DNA of 64,000 nt from Roseobacter insulae (GCF_019375555.1 NZ_JAHXDN010000009.1:1-64000), one strand, 5' to 3'. Shown: positions 42,497 to 51,561, counted from the first letter of the stretch. The notes: generated by a model not told the origin, from the sequence alone. Numbers and translations are program-made.

Positions 42497-43395
42497 CCCT
42501 GCGCGGACCGCTACAGGTCCGGGTTTTTGCCCCGGCCAAGATCAATCTGACATTGCACGTCACGGGCCAAAAACCCAACGGATACCACCTGCTCGATACG
42601 CTGGTCGCCTTTGCCGACGTGGGCGATACGCTCGATCTGTCTGTTGGCAATGCCCCGTTCACGGTCTCTGGCCCCGAAGCCGCGAACGTTCCCGACGCCA
42701 AGGGCAACCTTGTGACGCAGGTCGCCCACCTGTTTCCGGACTTGCCGCACGTTTCCCTGTCGCTTCACAAAACCCTGCCCGTGGCCGCTGGTATCGGCGG
42801 CGGATCAGCAGATGCAGCCGCCGCGTTCCGGGGGATGCTGGCCCTGAGGTCCGTCATGCCGGAGCAGCAGGGCGAAGAGCAGCCGTATGATGAGTTGCTG
42901 AAACTGGGTGCTGATATTCCAATGTGCGTGGCCTCGTCGGTTGCCCGGGTGCAGGGCATCGGCGACGTGGTTCGCGCATTGCCGCAGTTTCCGGCCGTGC
43001 ACGCAGTGCTGGTGAACCCGCGCGTACCCCTGTCCACTCCGGATGTTTTCAACGCCTTGAAATGCAGGGCCAACGAGGCGATGCCCGAGGAAATCCCGAC
43101 TTTGTCAGACGCCGGGGAAGTCGTGGACTGGCTGGCGGGACAGCGAAATGATTTGGAAGCGCCGGCCCTGTCCCTGCAGCCGTCGATCAGCGATGTTTTG
43201 TCCGTTTTGCGGGCTCAGCCAGCCTGTCTCTTGGCGCGCATGTCAGGCTCTGGCGCTACCTGTTTTGGCGTGTTTGGGGGTGAAAATGCCGCGCGGGACG
43301 CTGCACGTGCGGTCATGGCCCAACGCCCCGACTGGTGGGTTCAAGCCACGAGTTTGGGAGATCAGGCAAGGCGCGCGATGCCGCAGGTCAGGTGA
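42493..43395 (+). CDS. ispE: 4-diphosphocytidyl-2-C-methyl-D-erythritol kinase IspE
   Basis: A 300-residue GHMP-family kinase of the non-mevalonate isoprenoid pathway, phosphorylating CDP-methylerythritol. VRVFAPAKINLTLHVTG, GYHLLDTLVAFADVGD, the ATP loop LPVAAGIGGGSADAAAAFR and LGADIPMCV are diagnostic. The start is a TTG whose last two bases share the TGA stop of the TPR gene; no ATG or GTG gives a complete N-terminus. A polyprenyl diphosphate synthase gene converges on it, with an eight-base overlap. Confidence 0.93.
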   Translation: MTLRGPLQVRVFAPAKINLTLHVTGQKPNGYHLLDTLVAFADVGDTLDLSVGNAPFTVSGPEAANVPDAKGNLVTQVAHLFPDLPHVSLSLHKTLPVAAGIGGGSADAAAAFRGMLALRSVMPEQQGEEQPYDELLKLGADIPMCVASSVARVQGIGDVVRALPQFPAVHAVLVNPRVPLSTPDVFNALKCRANEAMPEEIPTLSDAGEVVDWLAGQRNDLEAPALSLQPSISDVLSVLRAQPACLLARMSGSGATCFGVFGGENAARDAARAVMAQRPDWWVQATSLGDQARRAMPQVR

Positions 43396-44389
43396 TGCGT
43401 TCGACAACGTAATCCGCCAGATCGCTGAGCATACCCTTGATCTTGTGGTCGGGTAACGGGGCAAGCGCCGATTTTGCCCGTGCCGCCCAGTCGCGCGCTT
43501 GCGCCGCCGTGTCACGCAGGGCGCCATGTTTATGCAGCAGGTCGAGCGCGGTATCCAGATCGCCCTCAGACTGCCTGCCCTTTTCAATGGTACGCATCCA
43601 GAAGGCGCGTTCTTCCGTATCCGCCCTGGCGACGGCCTTGATCAGCGGCATGGTCAGCTTGCGTTCCCGGAAATCGTCACCAATGTTTTTGCCGATTGCG
43701 CCCGCATCCCCCTGAAAATCCAGAAGATCGTCGACAATCTGGAAAGCTATCCCAAGTGCGTCGCCATAGTCATAGAGAGCCTGCACATGCGCGACCGGGG
43801 CCTCTGCGATCACGCCGCCCACCTCCGTGGCTGCGGAAAACAGGGCAGCGGTCTTCCCCCGCACAACCTGCAGGTAAATCGCCTCGGTCGTTGCGAGGTC
43901 CTGGCTGGCGGTCAGTTGCAGTACCTCACCTTCCGCGATCGTCGCGGAGGCATTGGACAGGATGTCGAGCACGCGAAGCGATCCGGTTTCCACCATCAAT
44001 TGAAAGCTGCGGGAAAACAGGTAGTCACCGACGAGAACAGAAGATTTGTTGTCCCACAGCAGGTTCGCTGTCGGGCGTCCGCGCCGCTGGCCGCTTTCGT
44101 CGACGACATCATCATGCAGGAGCGTGGCGGTGTGAATGAATTCCACGGTTGCCGCGAGATGGATGTGATAGCCGCCCTCGTATCCGCACAGATGCGCCGC
44201 CGCCAAGGTCAGCATCGGGCGCAGGCGTTTGCCACCTGCTTCCACCAGATGTGCGGTGACCTCCGGAATCCGCGGCGCGTGTTCAGACGCCATTCTTGTG
44301 CGGATCAGATCATTCACAGCCTGCAAGTCCTCGGCCAGATAAGCCGCCATGCGATCATGCGGTTTTTGCGAATTCTCGGTCTTTAGCAT
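43388..44389 (-). CDS. Long-chain polyprenyl diphosphate synthase
   Basis: A 333-residue all-trans prenyltransferase that builds the ubiquinone side chain from isopentenyl diphosphate. First Asp-rich motif LLHDDVVDESGQRRGRPTAN, second motif FQIVDDLLDFQGD, plus GGKRLRPMLTLAAA. The sequence fits octaprenyl/decaprenyl synthases (IspB/DdsA type), but chain length cannot be read. The ATG at 44389 is preferred because GGGAAG precedes it; an ATG at 44416 lacks a ribosome site. Confidence 0.92.
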   Translation of the reverse strand: MLKTENSQKPHDRMAAYLAEDLQAVNDLIRTRMASEHAPRIPEVTAHLVEAGGKRLRPMLTLAAAHLCGYEGGYHIHLAATVEFIHTATLLHDDVVDESGQRRGRPTANLLWDNKSSVLVGDYLFSRSFQLMVETGSLRVLDILSNASATIAEGEVLQLTASQDLATTEAIYLQVVRGKTAALFSAATEVGGVIAEAPVAHVQALYDYGDALGIAFQIVDDLLDFQGDAGAIGKNIGDDFRERKLTMPLIKAVARADTEERAFWMRTIEKGRQSEGDLDTALDLLHKHGALRDTAAQARDWAARAKSALAPLPDHKIKGMLSDLADYVVERIT

Positions 44390-44445
44390 CAACTTCCCGT
44401 CTGCAAGGCTCGACATATTGGCCGGCTTGCCCTTACATCCCTGAT

Positions 44446-44661
44446 ATGAAGGAACTTTTGCGCAGCACCGACCCGACGATCATCGCCTTTGCCACGGCCC
44501 TTCTTCAGGGGGAGGATATAGCTTGCTTCGAGCAGGACGTAAATATGAGCGTGCTTGAAGGTGGCATCGGCATTTTCCCGCGCAGGTTGATGGTGCGCGC
44601 GGATGATCACAGGGCGGCTACCAAGGTCCTTGAGGATAATGACATTCCGCTGGGCCTGTGA
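44446..44661 (+). CDS. DUF2007 domain protein
   Basis: A 71-residue protein (MKELLRSTDPTIIAFATALL, then GIGIFPRRLMVRADDHRAAT) with the DUF2007 pattern of a small ferredoxin-like alpha/beta fold, sometimes called putative signal-transducing protein. It diverges from the polyprenyl synthase gene. Its stop overlaps the GTG start of the methyltransferase by four bases, so the two are co-translated. Function unknown. Confidence 0.83.
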   Translation: MKELLRSTDPTIIAFATALLQGEDIACFEQDVNMSVLEGGIGIFPRRLMVRADDHRAATKVLEDNDIPLGL

Positions 44662-45398
44662 CAGGCGCATTGACACGAGACGCGTTTCTTGGCGGGCGCG
44701 TGCGGCTTTACCAGCCCCGTGTCGGGTATCGCGCGGGCGTTGATCCGGTTTTGCTGGCGGCCAGCGTGCCCGCGGTTGCGGGGCAAACCGTGCTTGACCT
44801 TGGCTGCGGCGTGGGGGCAGCGATTTTATGCCTTGGCGCGCGGGTGCCGGGCCTGACGCTGACGGGCGTCGAAGTGCAGCCGGATTATGCGGAGCTCGCG
44901 CGCCGCAACGGCGGGGATCTGCTGGAGGTCATCACCGCTGATCTGAAGGATCTGCCGCTCGACCTTCGGCAACGCCAATTCGACCATGTCATTGCAAACC
45001 CACCATATTTCGACAGGTCCGCCGGTCGTGCAGCCCGGGATGGTGGACGTGAGACAGCCCTTGGGGAAACAGCGCCCCTGAAGCTCTGGGTGAAAACGGC
45101 GGCCAAACGAACCCGGCCGAAAGGGTATGTGCACGTGATCCATCGTGCGGAGCGCTTGCCGGAACTCCTGACAGCGTTGCCGTCGTACATGGGCAGCTTT
45201 GAAGTCCTGCCGCTGACGCCTCGTGTCGGGCGTTTGGCGGAGCTGGTCATCATACGCGCACGCAAGAACGGGCGGGCGGCTTTCAGGCTTCATCCTCCCT
45301 TGATCATGCACGAGGGCGCGCATCACGGTGCCGATGGCGACAGCTACGTTCCGGCGATCCGCGCCGTGCTGCGTGAGGGAGCAGCACTTCAATTCTGA
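44658..45398 (+). CDS. TrmN6-like N6-adenine methyltransferase
   Basis: A 246-residue SAM-dependent methyltransferase. Motif I is VLDLGCGVGAAILCLGAR and motif IV is NPPYF within HVIANPPYFDRSAG, the signature of adenine-N6 or Gln methyltransferases. RVGYRAGVDPVLLAASV near the start is typical of the TrmN6/YfiC group, which methylates A37 of tRNA1(Val). Substrate is a family inference. The start is GTG 44658, overlapping the DUF2007 stop. Confidence 0.87.
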   Translation: MTGALTRDAFLGGRVRLYQPRVGYRAGVDPVLLAASVPAVAGQTVLDLGCGVGAAILCLGARVPGLTLTGVEVQPDYAELARRNGGDLLEVITADLKDLPLDLRQRQFDHVIANPPYFDRSAGRAARDGGRETALGETAPLKLWVKTAAKRTRPKGYVHVIHRAERLPELLTALPSYMGSFEVLPLTPRVGRLAELVIIRARKNGRAAFRLHPPLIMHEGAHHGADGDSYVPAIRAVLREGAALQF

Positions 45399-45509
45399 CG
45401 GCTGTTAACACAATTTTAACGGGTATTGAGCTCATGCTGCGGATGCGGCGTGACTTGAATCGCATCTTGTGGTCAACTCTACCCGTACCGTTGCAAACAG
45501 GAGGAATGA

Positions 45510-45674
45510 ATGAGCGTTACTGCACATGTCGACCAGCTGAAGAAGAAACATCAGTCCCTGAGCGAAGCCGTTGAAGAGGCGCAACGCTCCCCCGGTATCG
45601 ATGATCTCGCAATCGCCGACCTGAAAAAGCAGAAACTACGCCTGAAAGAAGAAATTACACGACTGTCGAGTTAA
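45510..45674 (+). CDS. DUF465 (YdcH-type) small protein
   Basis: A 54-residue coiled-coil protein: MSVTAHVDQLKKKHQSLSEA, then the tail IADLKKQKLRLKEEITRL, which is the conserved DUF465 C-terminus. AGGAGGAATGA supplies an excellent ribosome site. It was below usual length cut-offs. It converges on the EamA gene, overlapping by four bases. Function unknown; homologues are widespread in proteobacteria. Confidence 0.88.
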   Translation: MSVTAHVDQLKKKHQSLSEAVEEAQRSPGIDDLAIADLKKQKLRLKEEITRLSS

Positions 45675-46540
45675 CGCTCGGACGACAGGCTGGCGCGGGC
45701 CGCAACAAGCGCCCCGCCGGTAATCAGGAGGGCCGCCACGCCCAGGGTCATCGACAAGGGTGTGACGCCAGCCCACACGAGCACAAGGGTAGACAGCAAG
45801 GGCGCTGCATAGGATGCAACGCCAAGGAGTTGTATGTCGCCATGCTTTACCCCCACATCCCATACGAAGAACGCCAGCCCGACCGGCCCAAGCCCCAGCA
45901 AAACCGTTGAAAGCCAAGCTGTTGCGGTTATCGGGAACACAGTCTGTTCGAACAGCAGGTGTAGCGGAAGCGACAAGGCTGCAGACCCCAGACAGAATAC
46001 TGTGACAGATTGCGTGGGCGCGTGTCCGATGCGGCGGGACAGGACGGAATAGCCGGACCATGTCAACGCACAGATCAGCGCCAGCCCGTAGCCGGGCAGG
46101 TGTAGCGGGCTGAAGCCATGCCCACCCCCCGAGATAATCAGCGCCGCCCCGGCAAAGCCAATAAGTGCGCCCAGCATATGCCCCTTGCGTACATGTTCGC
46201 CCGGCAACAGGCCGGACAGGATCACGATCAGCAAGGGCCATAAATAGGCAATCAGCCCGGCTTCCGCCGCTGGTGCAAGCCGCAGGGCGGAGAAATACAG
46301 CGCGTGATAGCCAAACAGTCCCAATGTGCCAAACGCGTAAATCTTCAACGGCACCGCGCGCAGCTGTGCCAGGCCGCCGGAGAAATACGTCCAGATCAGC
46401 CCGCAACTGCCCCCGATCGCAAAGCAGATCGTGTTCAGGAGCAAAGGTGGCGTTGGGGCGGAACCCACGGTCAGCAAGGCCAGTAAGGCCCATAGCACAA
46501 CGGCGGCAAACCCAGTCAAAGTTGCGCGGTTCTTTGTCAA
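45671..46540 (-). CDS. EamA/DMT-family transporter
   Basis: A 289-residue inner-membrane protein with ten predicted spans in two EamA repeats (LTGFAAVVLWALLALLTVG at the start, then GLALICALTWSGYSVLSRRI beginning the second). The group exports amino acids or other small metabolites; substrate unknown. Its start overlaps the stop of the LysR regulator gene by four bases (ATGA), so the two form an operon and the regulator may control the exporter. Confidence 0.88.
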   Translation of the reverse strand: MTKNRATLTGFAAVVLWALLALLTVGSAPTPPLLLNTICFAIGGSCGLIWTYFSGGLAQLRAVPLKIYAFGTLGLFGYHALYFSALRLAPAAEAGLIAYLWPLLIVILSGLLPGEHVRKGHMLGALIGFAGAALIISGGGHGFSPLHLPGYGLALICALTWSGYSVLSRRIGHAPTQSVTVFCLGSAALSLPLHLLFEQTVFPITATAWLSTVLLGLGPVGLAFFVWDVGVKHGDIQLLGVASYAAPLLSTLVLVWAGVTPLSMTLGVAALLITGGALVAARASLSSER

Positions 46541-47481
46541 CGGGGTGTCTCCACAGGGTCCCTGACGTCGAGGGCATCGGTAATATGCGCGGTTTTGTTG
46601 ATTTCCCGCAGCATCCAGTCCCGGAAAGCTTTGACCTGCGGGCGATTTTCACTGCCTTCCGGAGACAAGAACCGGAACCTTGCCCCGGTGGACAAGGCGG
46701 TTCCGTAAGGGATGACCAATCTGCCCTCGTCGATGTCCTTTACGACCAGTGCGCGCCTGCCCAATACCACGCCGACACCGGCAAGAGCGGCATCCACGGC
46801 GTGATCTGCCTGACTGAACCTCGGGCCGTGGTCCGGGTCGAAGTCGATACCCATGACGGCGAACCACGCCTGCCAGTCACATCGGGGTTTCAGGAAATCG
46901 ATGGAATCGTCAAAGATCAAAGGTGCAGAGGTCAGGCTTTTCGCATCCGGGTACTGTTCGGCAAGGTTAGGGGTCATAACCGGCGCAACCCATTCTTTCG
47001 CCAAGGGGAGCGAATAAAGGCCCTCGTCCGGACCATGCCCGAACCGGATTGCCACATCGATTGCGTCCCGCCCGAAATCCATGATTTTCAACGCGGCGGA
47101 GAAGCGCAGCTCGATCTCTGGGTGCGCTTGCGCAAATTCGTAAAGCCGCGGCGCAAGCCATTTGGCCGTGAAGGCCGGGCCGGCGGTGACAGTGAGCGTC
47201 TGATGGTCCTGCAACCGCTGCGTGGCGCGCCAGGCATTGCCCAACGTCTGAAATCCCTCCGCCGCGCCCGGGGCCAGGGCAGCACCTGCCTCGGTCAATT
47301 CAACCGCGCGGTTCAGCCTGCGGAAGAGGGGCGCGCCGAGATGTTCCTCAAGTGACTTGATTTGAAAGCTCAATGCGGCCGGCGTGACGGACAACTCATC
47401 TGCCGCCTTTGCAAATGACATGTGGCGCGCGGCGGCATCGAAAGCGCGCAAGGCCGTGAGAGGGGGCAGACGATCACTCAT
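46537..47481 (-). CDS. LysR-type transcriptional regulator (GcvA-like)
   Basis: A 314-residue regulator. The winged helix-turn-helix (about 5-65) reads LPPLTALRAFDAAARHMSFA and VTPAALSFQIKSLEEHLGAP, very like the GcvA branch. The effector domain (about 92-295) includes FSQADHAVDAALAGVGVVLG. The ATG at 47481 is preferred over GTG 47487. It is co-transcribed with the EamA transporter and faces a divergent small gene at 47592 across about 110 bases. Confidence 0.9.
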   Translation of the reverse strand: MSDRLPPLTALRAFDAAARHMSFAKAADELSVTPAALSFQIKSLEEHLGAPLFRRLNRAVELTEAGAALAPGAAEGFQTLGNAWRATQRLQDHQTLTVTAGPAFTAKWLAPRLYEFAQAHPEIELRFSAALKIMDFGRDAIDVAIRFGHGPDEGLYSLPLAKEWVAPVMTPNLAEQYPDAKSLTSAPLIFDDSIDFLKPRCDWQAWFAVMGIDFDPDHGPRFSQADHAVDAALAGVGVVLGRRALVVKDIDEGRLVIPYGTALSTGARFRFLSPEGSENRPQVKAFRDWMLREINKTAHITDALDVRDPVETPR

Positions 47482-47591
47482 GCTCACTTAAGTATAACTT
47501 AACTGATGAAAGAAAAAGTCTCGTTTGTCGCTTTTATTTTCAAGTGACATATTGGGTTCAGGTCAGAAACACTGAGTTAAAGGATTAGAAC

Positions 47592-47705
47592 ATGTTGGAA
47601 GCCCCCACCACCAACGCTACCCGAAACGCCATGCAACGTGCACATGAGGAGCGCGCCCAGGCCATGCGCGATGCCTGGCACTGGCTTTTTGCCTCTTTCC
47701 GCTGA
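47592..47705 (+). CDS. 37-residue small protein divergent from the LysR gene
   Basis: The frame encodes a 37-residue peptide: MLEAPTTNATRNAMQRAHEE, then RAQAMRDAWHWLFASFR. It is basic-amphipathic with an aromatic tail, without a membrane span. It is followed at 28 bases by a strong symmetric terminator, which supports a real short transcript. AAGGATTAG lies about ten bases before the ATG. Similar short Trp-tailed proteins occur in Rhodobacterales, from memory. Function unknown. Confidence 0.5.
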   Translation: MLEAPTTNATRNAMQRAHEERAQAMRDAWHWLFASFR

Positions 47706-47733
47706 TCTGCTGCGGCGCACGTTGGGAACGACA

Positions 47734-47760
47734 AAGGGCCGGTTGCAGTAACCGGCCCTT
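47734..47760. terminator. Bidirectional rho-independent terminator
   Basis: AAGGGCCGGTT (47734-47744) pairs perfectly with AACCGGCCCTT (47750-47760) around GCAGT. It lies between the stop of the 37-residue gene (plus strand) and the stop of phaB (minus strand), so it can end both transcripts. Confidence 0.75.
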
Positions 47761-47781
47761 CATGTCGCATGAAAGCACACT

Positions 47782-48504
47782 TCAGACGAAGAATTGCGCA
47801 CCGTTCGCAGAGATCGTCGACCCGTTGATGAAGCCCGAGTCGTCCGATGCAAGGAAAACAACGCAGCGCGCGATTTCTTCCGGCTCGCCGAGACGCCCCG
47901 CCGGGATTTGAGCAATAATCGACTCGCGTACTTTCTCTGGCACCGCCATGACCATTTCCGTTGCAATGTACCCGGGGCAGATCGCATTGGCGGTGATGCC
48001 GGCGCGCGCACCTTCCTGCGCCAGCGATTTCACGATGCCCAGATCTCCTGCCTTGGTTGCCGCGTAGTTGACCTGCGCAAACTGTCCCTTCTGACCATTG
48101 ATCGAGCTGATCACGATGACCCGTCCGAACTTGCGTTCGCGCATGCCCGGCCAGATCGGGTGGATGGTGTTGAAGACACCTGTGAGGTTCGTGTCGATGA
48201 CCTCGTGCCATTGTTGCGGAGACATCTTGTGGAAGGGGGCGTCACGGGTGATGCCGGCGTTCGCGACAACAACGTCAATCGGGCCCAGATCCGATTCAAC
48301 CTGCGCCAGACCCGCTTTGCTGGCCTCATAGTCCGCGACGTTCCACTTGTACGTTTTGATGCCGGTCTCATCGGTGAATTTCGCCGCGGCTTCGTCGTTG
48401 CCCGCATAGGTGGCTGCGACGGAATAGCCTGCGTCTTTCAAGGCGTTGGAAATTGCGGCACCGATTCCTCGGCTGCCTCCAGTGACAAGTGCGACACGGG
48501 ACAT
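47782..48504 (-). CDS. phaB: Acetoacetyl-CoA reductase
   Basis: A 240-residue short-chain dehydrogenase that reduces acetoacetyl-CoA to 3-hydroxybutyryl-CoA for polyhydroxybutyrate. The NADPH motif is VTGGSRGIGAAISNALKDAG. The catalytic Ser is in VIVISSINGQKGQFAQ and Tyr/Lys in VNYAATKAGDLGIVK. The Asn after Gly-Gln matches PhaB rather than FabG. AAGGAGA precedes the ATG. It lies downstream of phaA but behind its own promoter-like sequence, and phaA has a separate terminator. No phaC is present in the window. Confidence 0.92.
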   Translation of the reverse strand: MSRVALVTGGSRGIGAAISNALKDAGYSVAATYAGNDEAAAKFTDETGIKTYKWNVADYEASKAGLAQVESDLGPIDVVVANAGITRDAPFHKMSPQQWHEVIDTNLTGVFNTIHPIWPGMRERKFGRVIVISSINGQKGQFAQVNYAATKAGDLGIVKSLAQEGARAGITANAICPGYIATEMVMAVPEKVRESIIAQIPAGRLGEPEEIARCVVFLASDDSGFINGSTISANGAQFFV

Positions 48505-48535
48505 AGTCGGATTCTCCTTAAGTTATCTGATAATG

Positions 48536-48569
48536 TTGTTACGCATCAATTCCATTTCGCGCAACATTA
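48536..48569 (-). promoter_or_regulatory. phaB promoter overlapped by an inverted repeat
   Basis: On the minus strand TTGCGC (48564-48559), 17 bases, TAACAA (48541-48536) forms a plausible promoter 32 bases before the phaB ATG. The inverted repeat TAATGTTG (48531-48538) / CAACATTA (48562-48569) brackets both hexamers, a good position for a repressor. The binding protein is unknown; a PHB-responsive regulator is only a guess. Confidence 0.4.
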
Positions 48570-48594
48570 TTACGCGCGGAACTGCGACTTTGAC

Positions 48595-48632
48595 CTGAAA
48601 ATAAAACGGGCGGCAGGGTCATCCGCCGCCCG
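48595..48632 (-). terminator. Rho-independent terminator of phaA
   Basis: On the minus strand the stem CGGGCGGC / GCCGCCCG (48632-48625 with 48614-48607, ten-base loop) is followed by TTTTATTTT (48606-48598). It begins nine bases after the phaA stop, so phaA and phaB are probably separate transcripts or only partly linked. Confidence 0.75.
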
Positions 48633-48640
48633 CGGGGCGC

Positions 48641-49816
48641 TTACGGACGCTCGAGGCACATGGCGACGCCCATGCCGCCGCCGATGCACAGCGTGGCGAG
48701 GCCCTTTTTCGCATCGCGCCGCTTCATCTCGAAGAGCAGGGTGTTGAGGATGCGCGCACCGGACGCGCCGATCGGGTGACCGATGGCGATTGCGCCGCCA
48801 TTCACATTCACGATCTCCGGGTTCCAGCCCATATCCTTGTTCACCGCGCAGGCCTGTGCCGCGAAGGCTTCGTTGGCTTCGACCAAATCAAGATCTTCCG
48901 CCTTCCAGCCTGCTTTTTCAAGCGCCTTGCGACTTGCATAGATCGGACCGGCCCCCATGATAGAAGGGTCGAGGCCCACGGTGGCGTAGCTGGCGATGCG
49001 CGCCAGCGGCTCGATCCCGCGCTTCTCCGCCTCGTCCGCGGACATCATCAGCGCGGCCGCCGCACCATCGTTCAGGCCCGAGGCATTGGCCGCGGTGACC
49101 GAACCATCCTTGGTAAAGGCGGGGCGCAGCTTCTGCATCGCCTCAATGGTTGCGCCATGGCGGATGTATTCGTCCTGATCGACGACAGTGTCGCCCTTGC
49201 GGCCTTTGACGGTGAAGGCCATGATTTCATCGGCAAACTTGCCCGCCTTCTGGGCCGCCTCTGCCTTGTTCTGCGAGGCCACGGCGAATTCATCCTGCTG
49301 TTCGCGGTTGATCTGCCACTTCTCGGCAACGTTTTCAGCGGTTTGACCCATGTGATAGCCGTTGAAGGCATCCCAAAGGCCATCGCGGATCATCGTGTCG
49401 ATGTACTTCATGTCACCCATCTTGTGACCGGCACGCAGCGAGGCCGCATGGGGCGACAGTGTCATGTTTTCCTGCCCACCCGCGGCGACGATGTCGGCGT
49501 CGCCCAGTTGAATGTGTTGCGCCGCGAGTGCGACGGCGCGCAGGCCAGAACCACAAACCTGGTTGATCGTCCATGCGGCGCTTTCTTGCGGCAGGCCTGC
49601 ATTGATGTGGGCCTGACGGGCCGGGTTCTGGCCCTGCGCCGCTGTCAAAACCTGCCCAAGAATGGTTTCGGACACCTCTGCCGCGTCCACGCCGGCGCGC
49701 GAGACAACTTCTTTCAAAACGGCCGCCCCCAGATCATGGGCAGGCGTGGTTGCAAAAGAGCCGCCGAAACTGCCGACAGCAGTTCGTGCAGCGGATGCGA
49801 TAACGACATTCGTCAT
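48641..49816 (-). CDS. phaA: Acetyl-CoA acetyltransferase (beta-ketothiolase)
   Basis: A 391-residue thiolase condensing two acetyl-CoA to acetoacetyl-CoA. The acyl-carrying Cys is in [14 protein letters not shown], the activating His in [14 protein letters not shown] and the proton-donating Cys in [16 protein letters not shown]. Length and motifs match PhaA. AAAGGACC lies just before the ATG. With phaB it supplies 3-hydroxybutyryl-CoA for polyester storage. Confidence 0.95.
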   Translation of the reverse strand: MTNVVIASAARTAVGSFGGSFATTPAHDLGAAVLKEVVSRAGVDAAEVSETILGQVLTAAQGQNPARQAHINAGLPQESAAWTINQVCGSGLRAVALAAQHIQLGDADIVAAGGQENMTLSPHAASLRAGHKMGDMKYIDTMIRDGLWDAFNGYHMGQTAENVAEKWQINREQQDEFAVASQNKAEAAQKAGKFADEIMAFTVKGRKGDTVVDQDEYIRHGATIEAMQKLRPAFTKDGSVTAANASGLNDGAAAALMMSADEAEKRGIEPLARIASYATVGLDPSIMGAGPIYASRKALEKAGWKAEDLDLVEANEAFAAQACAVNKDMGWNPEIVNVNGGAIAIGHPIGASGARILNTLLFEMKRRDAKKGLATLCIGGGMGVAMCLERP

Positions 49817-49979
49817 AAGATTGGTCCTTTGCCAGTTTTTGGCGGGGACACTCTGATCGGGCCTTCAAATCAAGGCTCGGGTCCCCCACCACTCATTGGC
49901 GAACCCATAGCGCATTCACTTGTGCTCAGCAACCAACTGGCCGCCGCGTCAAGCCCGCATGCGCTTGCATCGTGATGTA

Positions 49980-50822
49980 TTACACGGCTTTTTGAGGGGT
50001 AGCGTCGCGAAGCCAGTGCGGACGCGTCGTTGCGGCCGCAAAATGAAAGCCCTGCAAGCAGTCGACACCGATGTTGATCAGCGTGTCCGCGTCTTCCTTG
50101 TTTTCGACGAATTCGGCGACAGTGAGCATATCGAAATGTCGGGCGATAGAGACAAGCGCAGATGTCATGGCCTGATTGTCCGGATCATTCGCGATACCCT
50201 GAATGAACTGACCGTCAATCTTGAGAATGTCGAAAAAGAAGTCTTTGAAATAGCGCAGGGCGGTATATCCGGCGCCAAAATCATCCATCGCAAAACAAAT
50301 GCCTTCAATTTGCAGGCGGTCCATGAAATCCACCACCAGTTCCGGGACCATCATGGCGGAACTTTCGGTAATTTCCAGAATCAACCGTTCGGCGATCTGA
50401 TCGTTGCGTGTCAGCCATCGGTCCAGCGTCCGGTTCCACTGCCGGTATCCGATGGAGCGCGCCGACATATTGATGGAGAGCCGTAACCCCGGGTTGTCAT
50501 TCAAGGCCCGCAGCCCAAGGCCAAGCGCAAGCGTGTCGAGTTGCCGGCCCAGTTCCGTGTTTTCAATCGTTTCCATGAAGTCGCTGGCGGGAATGACACG
50601 TCCGGTGGAATCGAGAACCCTGATCAACCCTTCATAGAAGGCGACCTTGCCTTCGGCACGCGCCTGCATAACGGGCTGGAACGCCAGTAACACCTGCTTG
50701 TTCTTGATGGCCTCGGCCACCATGACAAGGGTCGATTGATCGCGTTTGGAAACGGCAAAGCTCAGTGGGCTGTCAGCACCGGGCGGCACATCCGCAAACT
50801 TCAATTTCCTGGGTCCGGGCAT
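49980..50822 (-). CDS. EAL-domain cyclic-di-GMP phosphodiesterase
   Basis: A 280-residue soluble protein that is almost entirely an EAL domain (about 35-275). Metal and catalytic residues are visible: YEGLIR (EGL variant of EAL, Glu64), SINMSARS (Asn), LEITESS (Glu), AMDDFGAGY (Asp-Asp), ILKIDGQFI (Lys), VAEFVE (Glu) and QGFHF (Gln). All positions for hydrolysis look intact, so an active phosphodiesterase is likely. No sensor or GGDEF domain is attached. It diverges from tag across 122 AT-rich bases. Confidence 0.88.
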   Translation of the reverse strand: MPGPRKLKFADVPPGADSPLSFAVSKRDQSTLVMVAEAIKNKQVLLAFQPVMQARAEGKVAFYEGLIRVLDSTGRVIPASDFMETIENTELGRQLDTLALGLGLRALNDNPGLRLSINMSARSIGYRQWNRTLDRWLTRNDQIAERLILEITESSAMMVPELVVDFMDRLQIEGICFAMDDFGAGYTALRYFKDFFFDILKIDGQFIQGIANDPDNQAMTSALVSIARHFDMLTVAEFVENKEDADTLINIGVDCLQGFHFAAATTRPHWLRDATPQKAV

Positions 50823-50944
50823 TGCTATCCTCGCACTGATCTGATGGCGTCACCTTGCAGACAAATTTGCTAAATCCGGGTTAATATTCCTATTTTGTTC
50901 TAATTTGACTTATGCTTTAATGCTTTGAAAAATATGGTAAACAA

Positions 50945-51529
50945 ATGGAAAATGCGATGGATCGTTGCGGTTGGGCCGGGCCGGAGAAAATTTATCTCGA
51001 CTACCATGATACGGATTGGGGCGTGCCGGAATACGATAGCCGGGCGCTGTGGGAAAAATTGGTGCTGGATGGGTTTCAGGCCGGGTTGAGTTGGCTCACC
51101 ATATTGAAAAAAAGAGAAAACTTTCGCGCGGCTTTCGCCGGGTTCGAGCCCGACGTCGTGGCCCAATGGGGGGCTGAGGAGGTGGAGGGGCTGTTACAAA
51201 ACAGCGGCATCATCAGGCATCGCGGCAAGATCGAAGCGACGATCACCAATGCCCGCGTCTGGCAAAAGCTCGAAGCGCGCGGCGGGTTTGACCGGTTTTT
51301 GTGGCGCTACGTGGATGGCACGCCTGTTCAAAACGCATGGGAAACTTTGGCGGATGTGCCCGCCTTTACCCCCTTGTCCACGCGGATTTCCAAAGATCTG
51401 AAGGCGGAAGGCTTCCGATTCTGCGGCCCGACGATCGTATATGCTTTCATGCAGGCGGTCGGCATGGTCAACGATCATCTCGTAGGCTGTCACAGGCATG
51501 CCGACGTGGCGCTGATGGCGCGAAAATGA
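50945..51529 (+). CDS. tag: DNA-3-methyladenine glycosylase I
   Basis: A 194-residue repair enzyme removing 3-methyladenine from alkylated DNA. RCGWAGPEKIYLDYHDTDWG contains zinc ligands Cys8 and His21. The active-site region is GFQAGLSWLTILKKRENFRA, and the C-terminal zinc residues are in VNDHLVGCHRH. Length is typical. ATG 50945 and ATG 50957 (MDRCGW) are both possible; the second matches the E. coli start better, but neither has a strong ribosome site. TTGACT at 50905 may be a -35. Confidence 0.93.
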   Translation: MENAMDRCGWAGPEKIYLDYHDTDWGVPEYDSRALWEKLVLDGFQAGLSWLTILKKRENFRAAFAGFEPDVVAQWGAEEVEGLLQNSGIIRHRGKIEATITNARVWQKLEARGGFDRFLWRYVDGTPVQNAWETLADVPAFTPLSTRISKDLKAEGFRFCGPTIVYAFMQAVGMVNDHLVGCHRHADVALMARK

Positions 51530-51533
51530 GCCG

Positions 51534-51561
51534 TTGACTCCGTGCAATGGCCCAGTATAAG
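51534..51561 (+). promoter_or_regulatory. Promoter of rpsD
   Basis: TTGACT (51534-51539), 16 bases, TATAAG (51556-51561): near-consensus hexamers with good spacing. Transcription from about 51568 would give a leader of about 103 bases before the rpsD GTG, long enough to hold a control structure. Confidence 0.65.
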
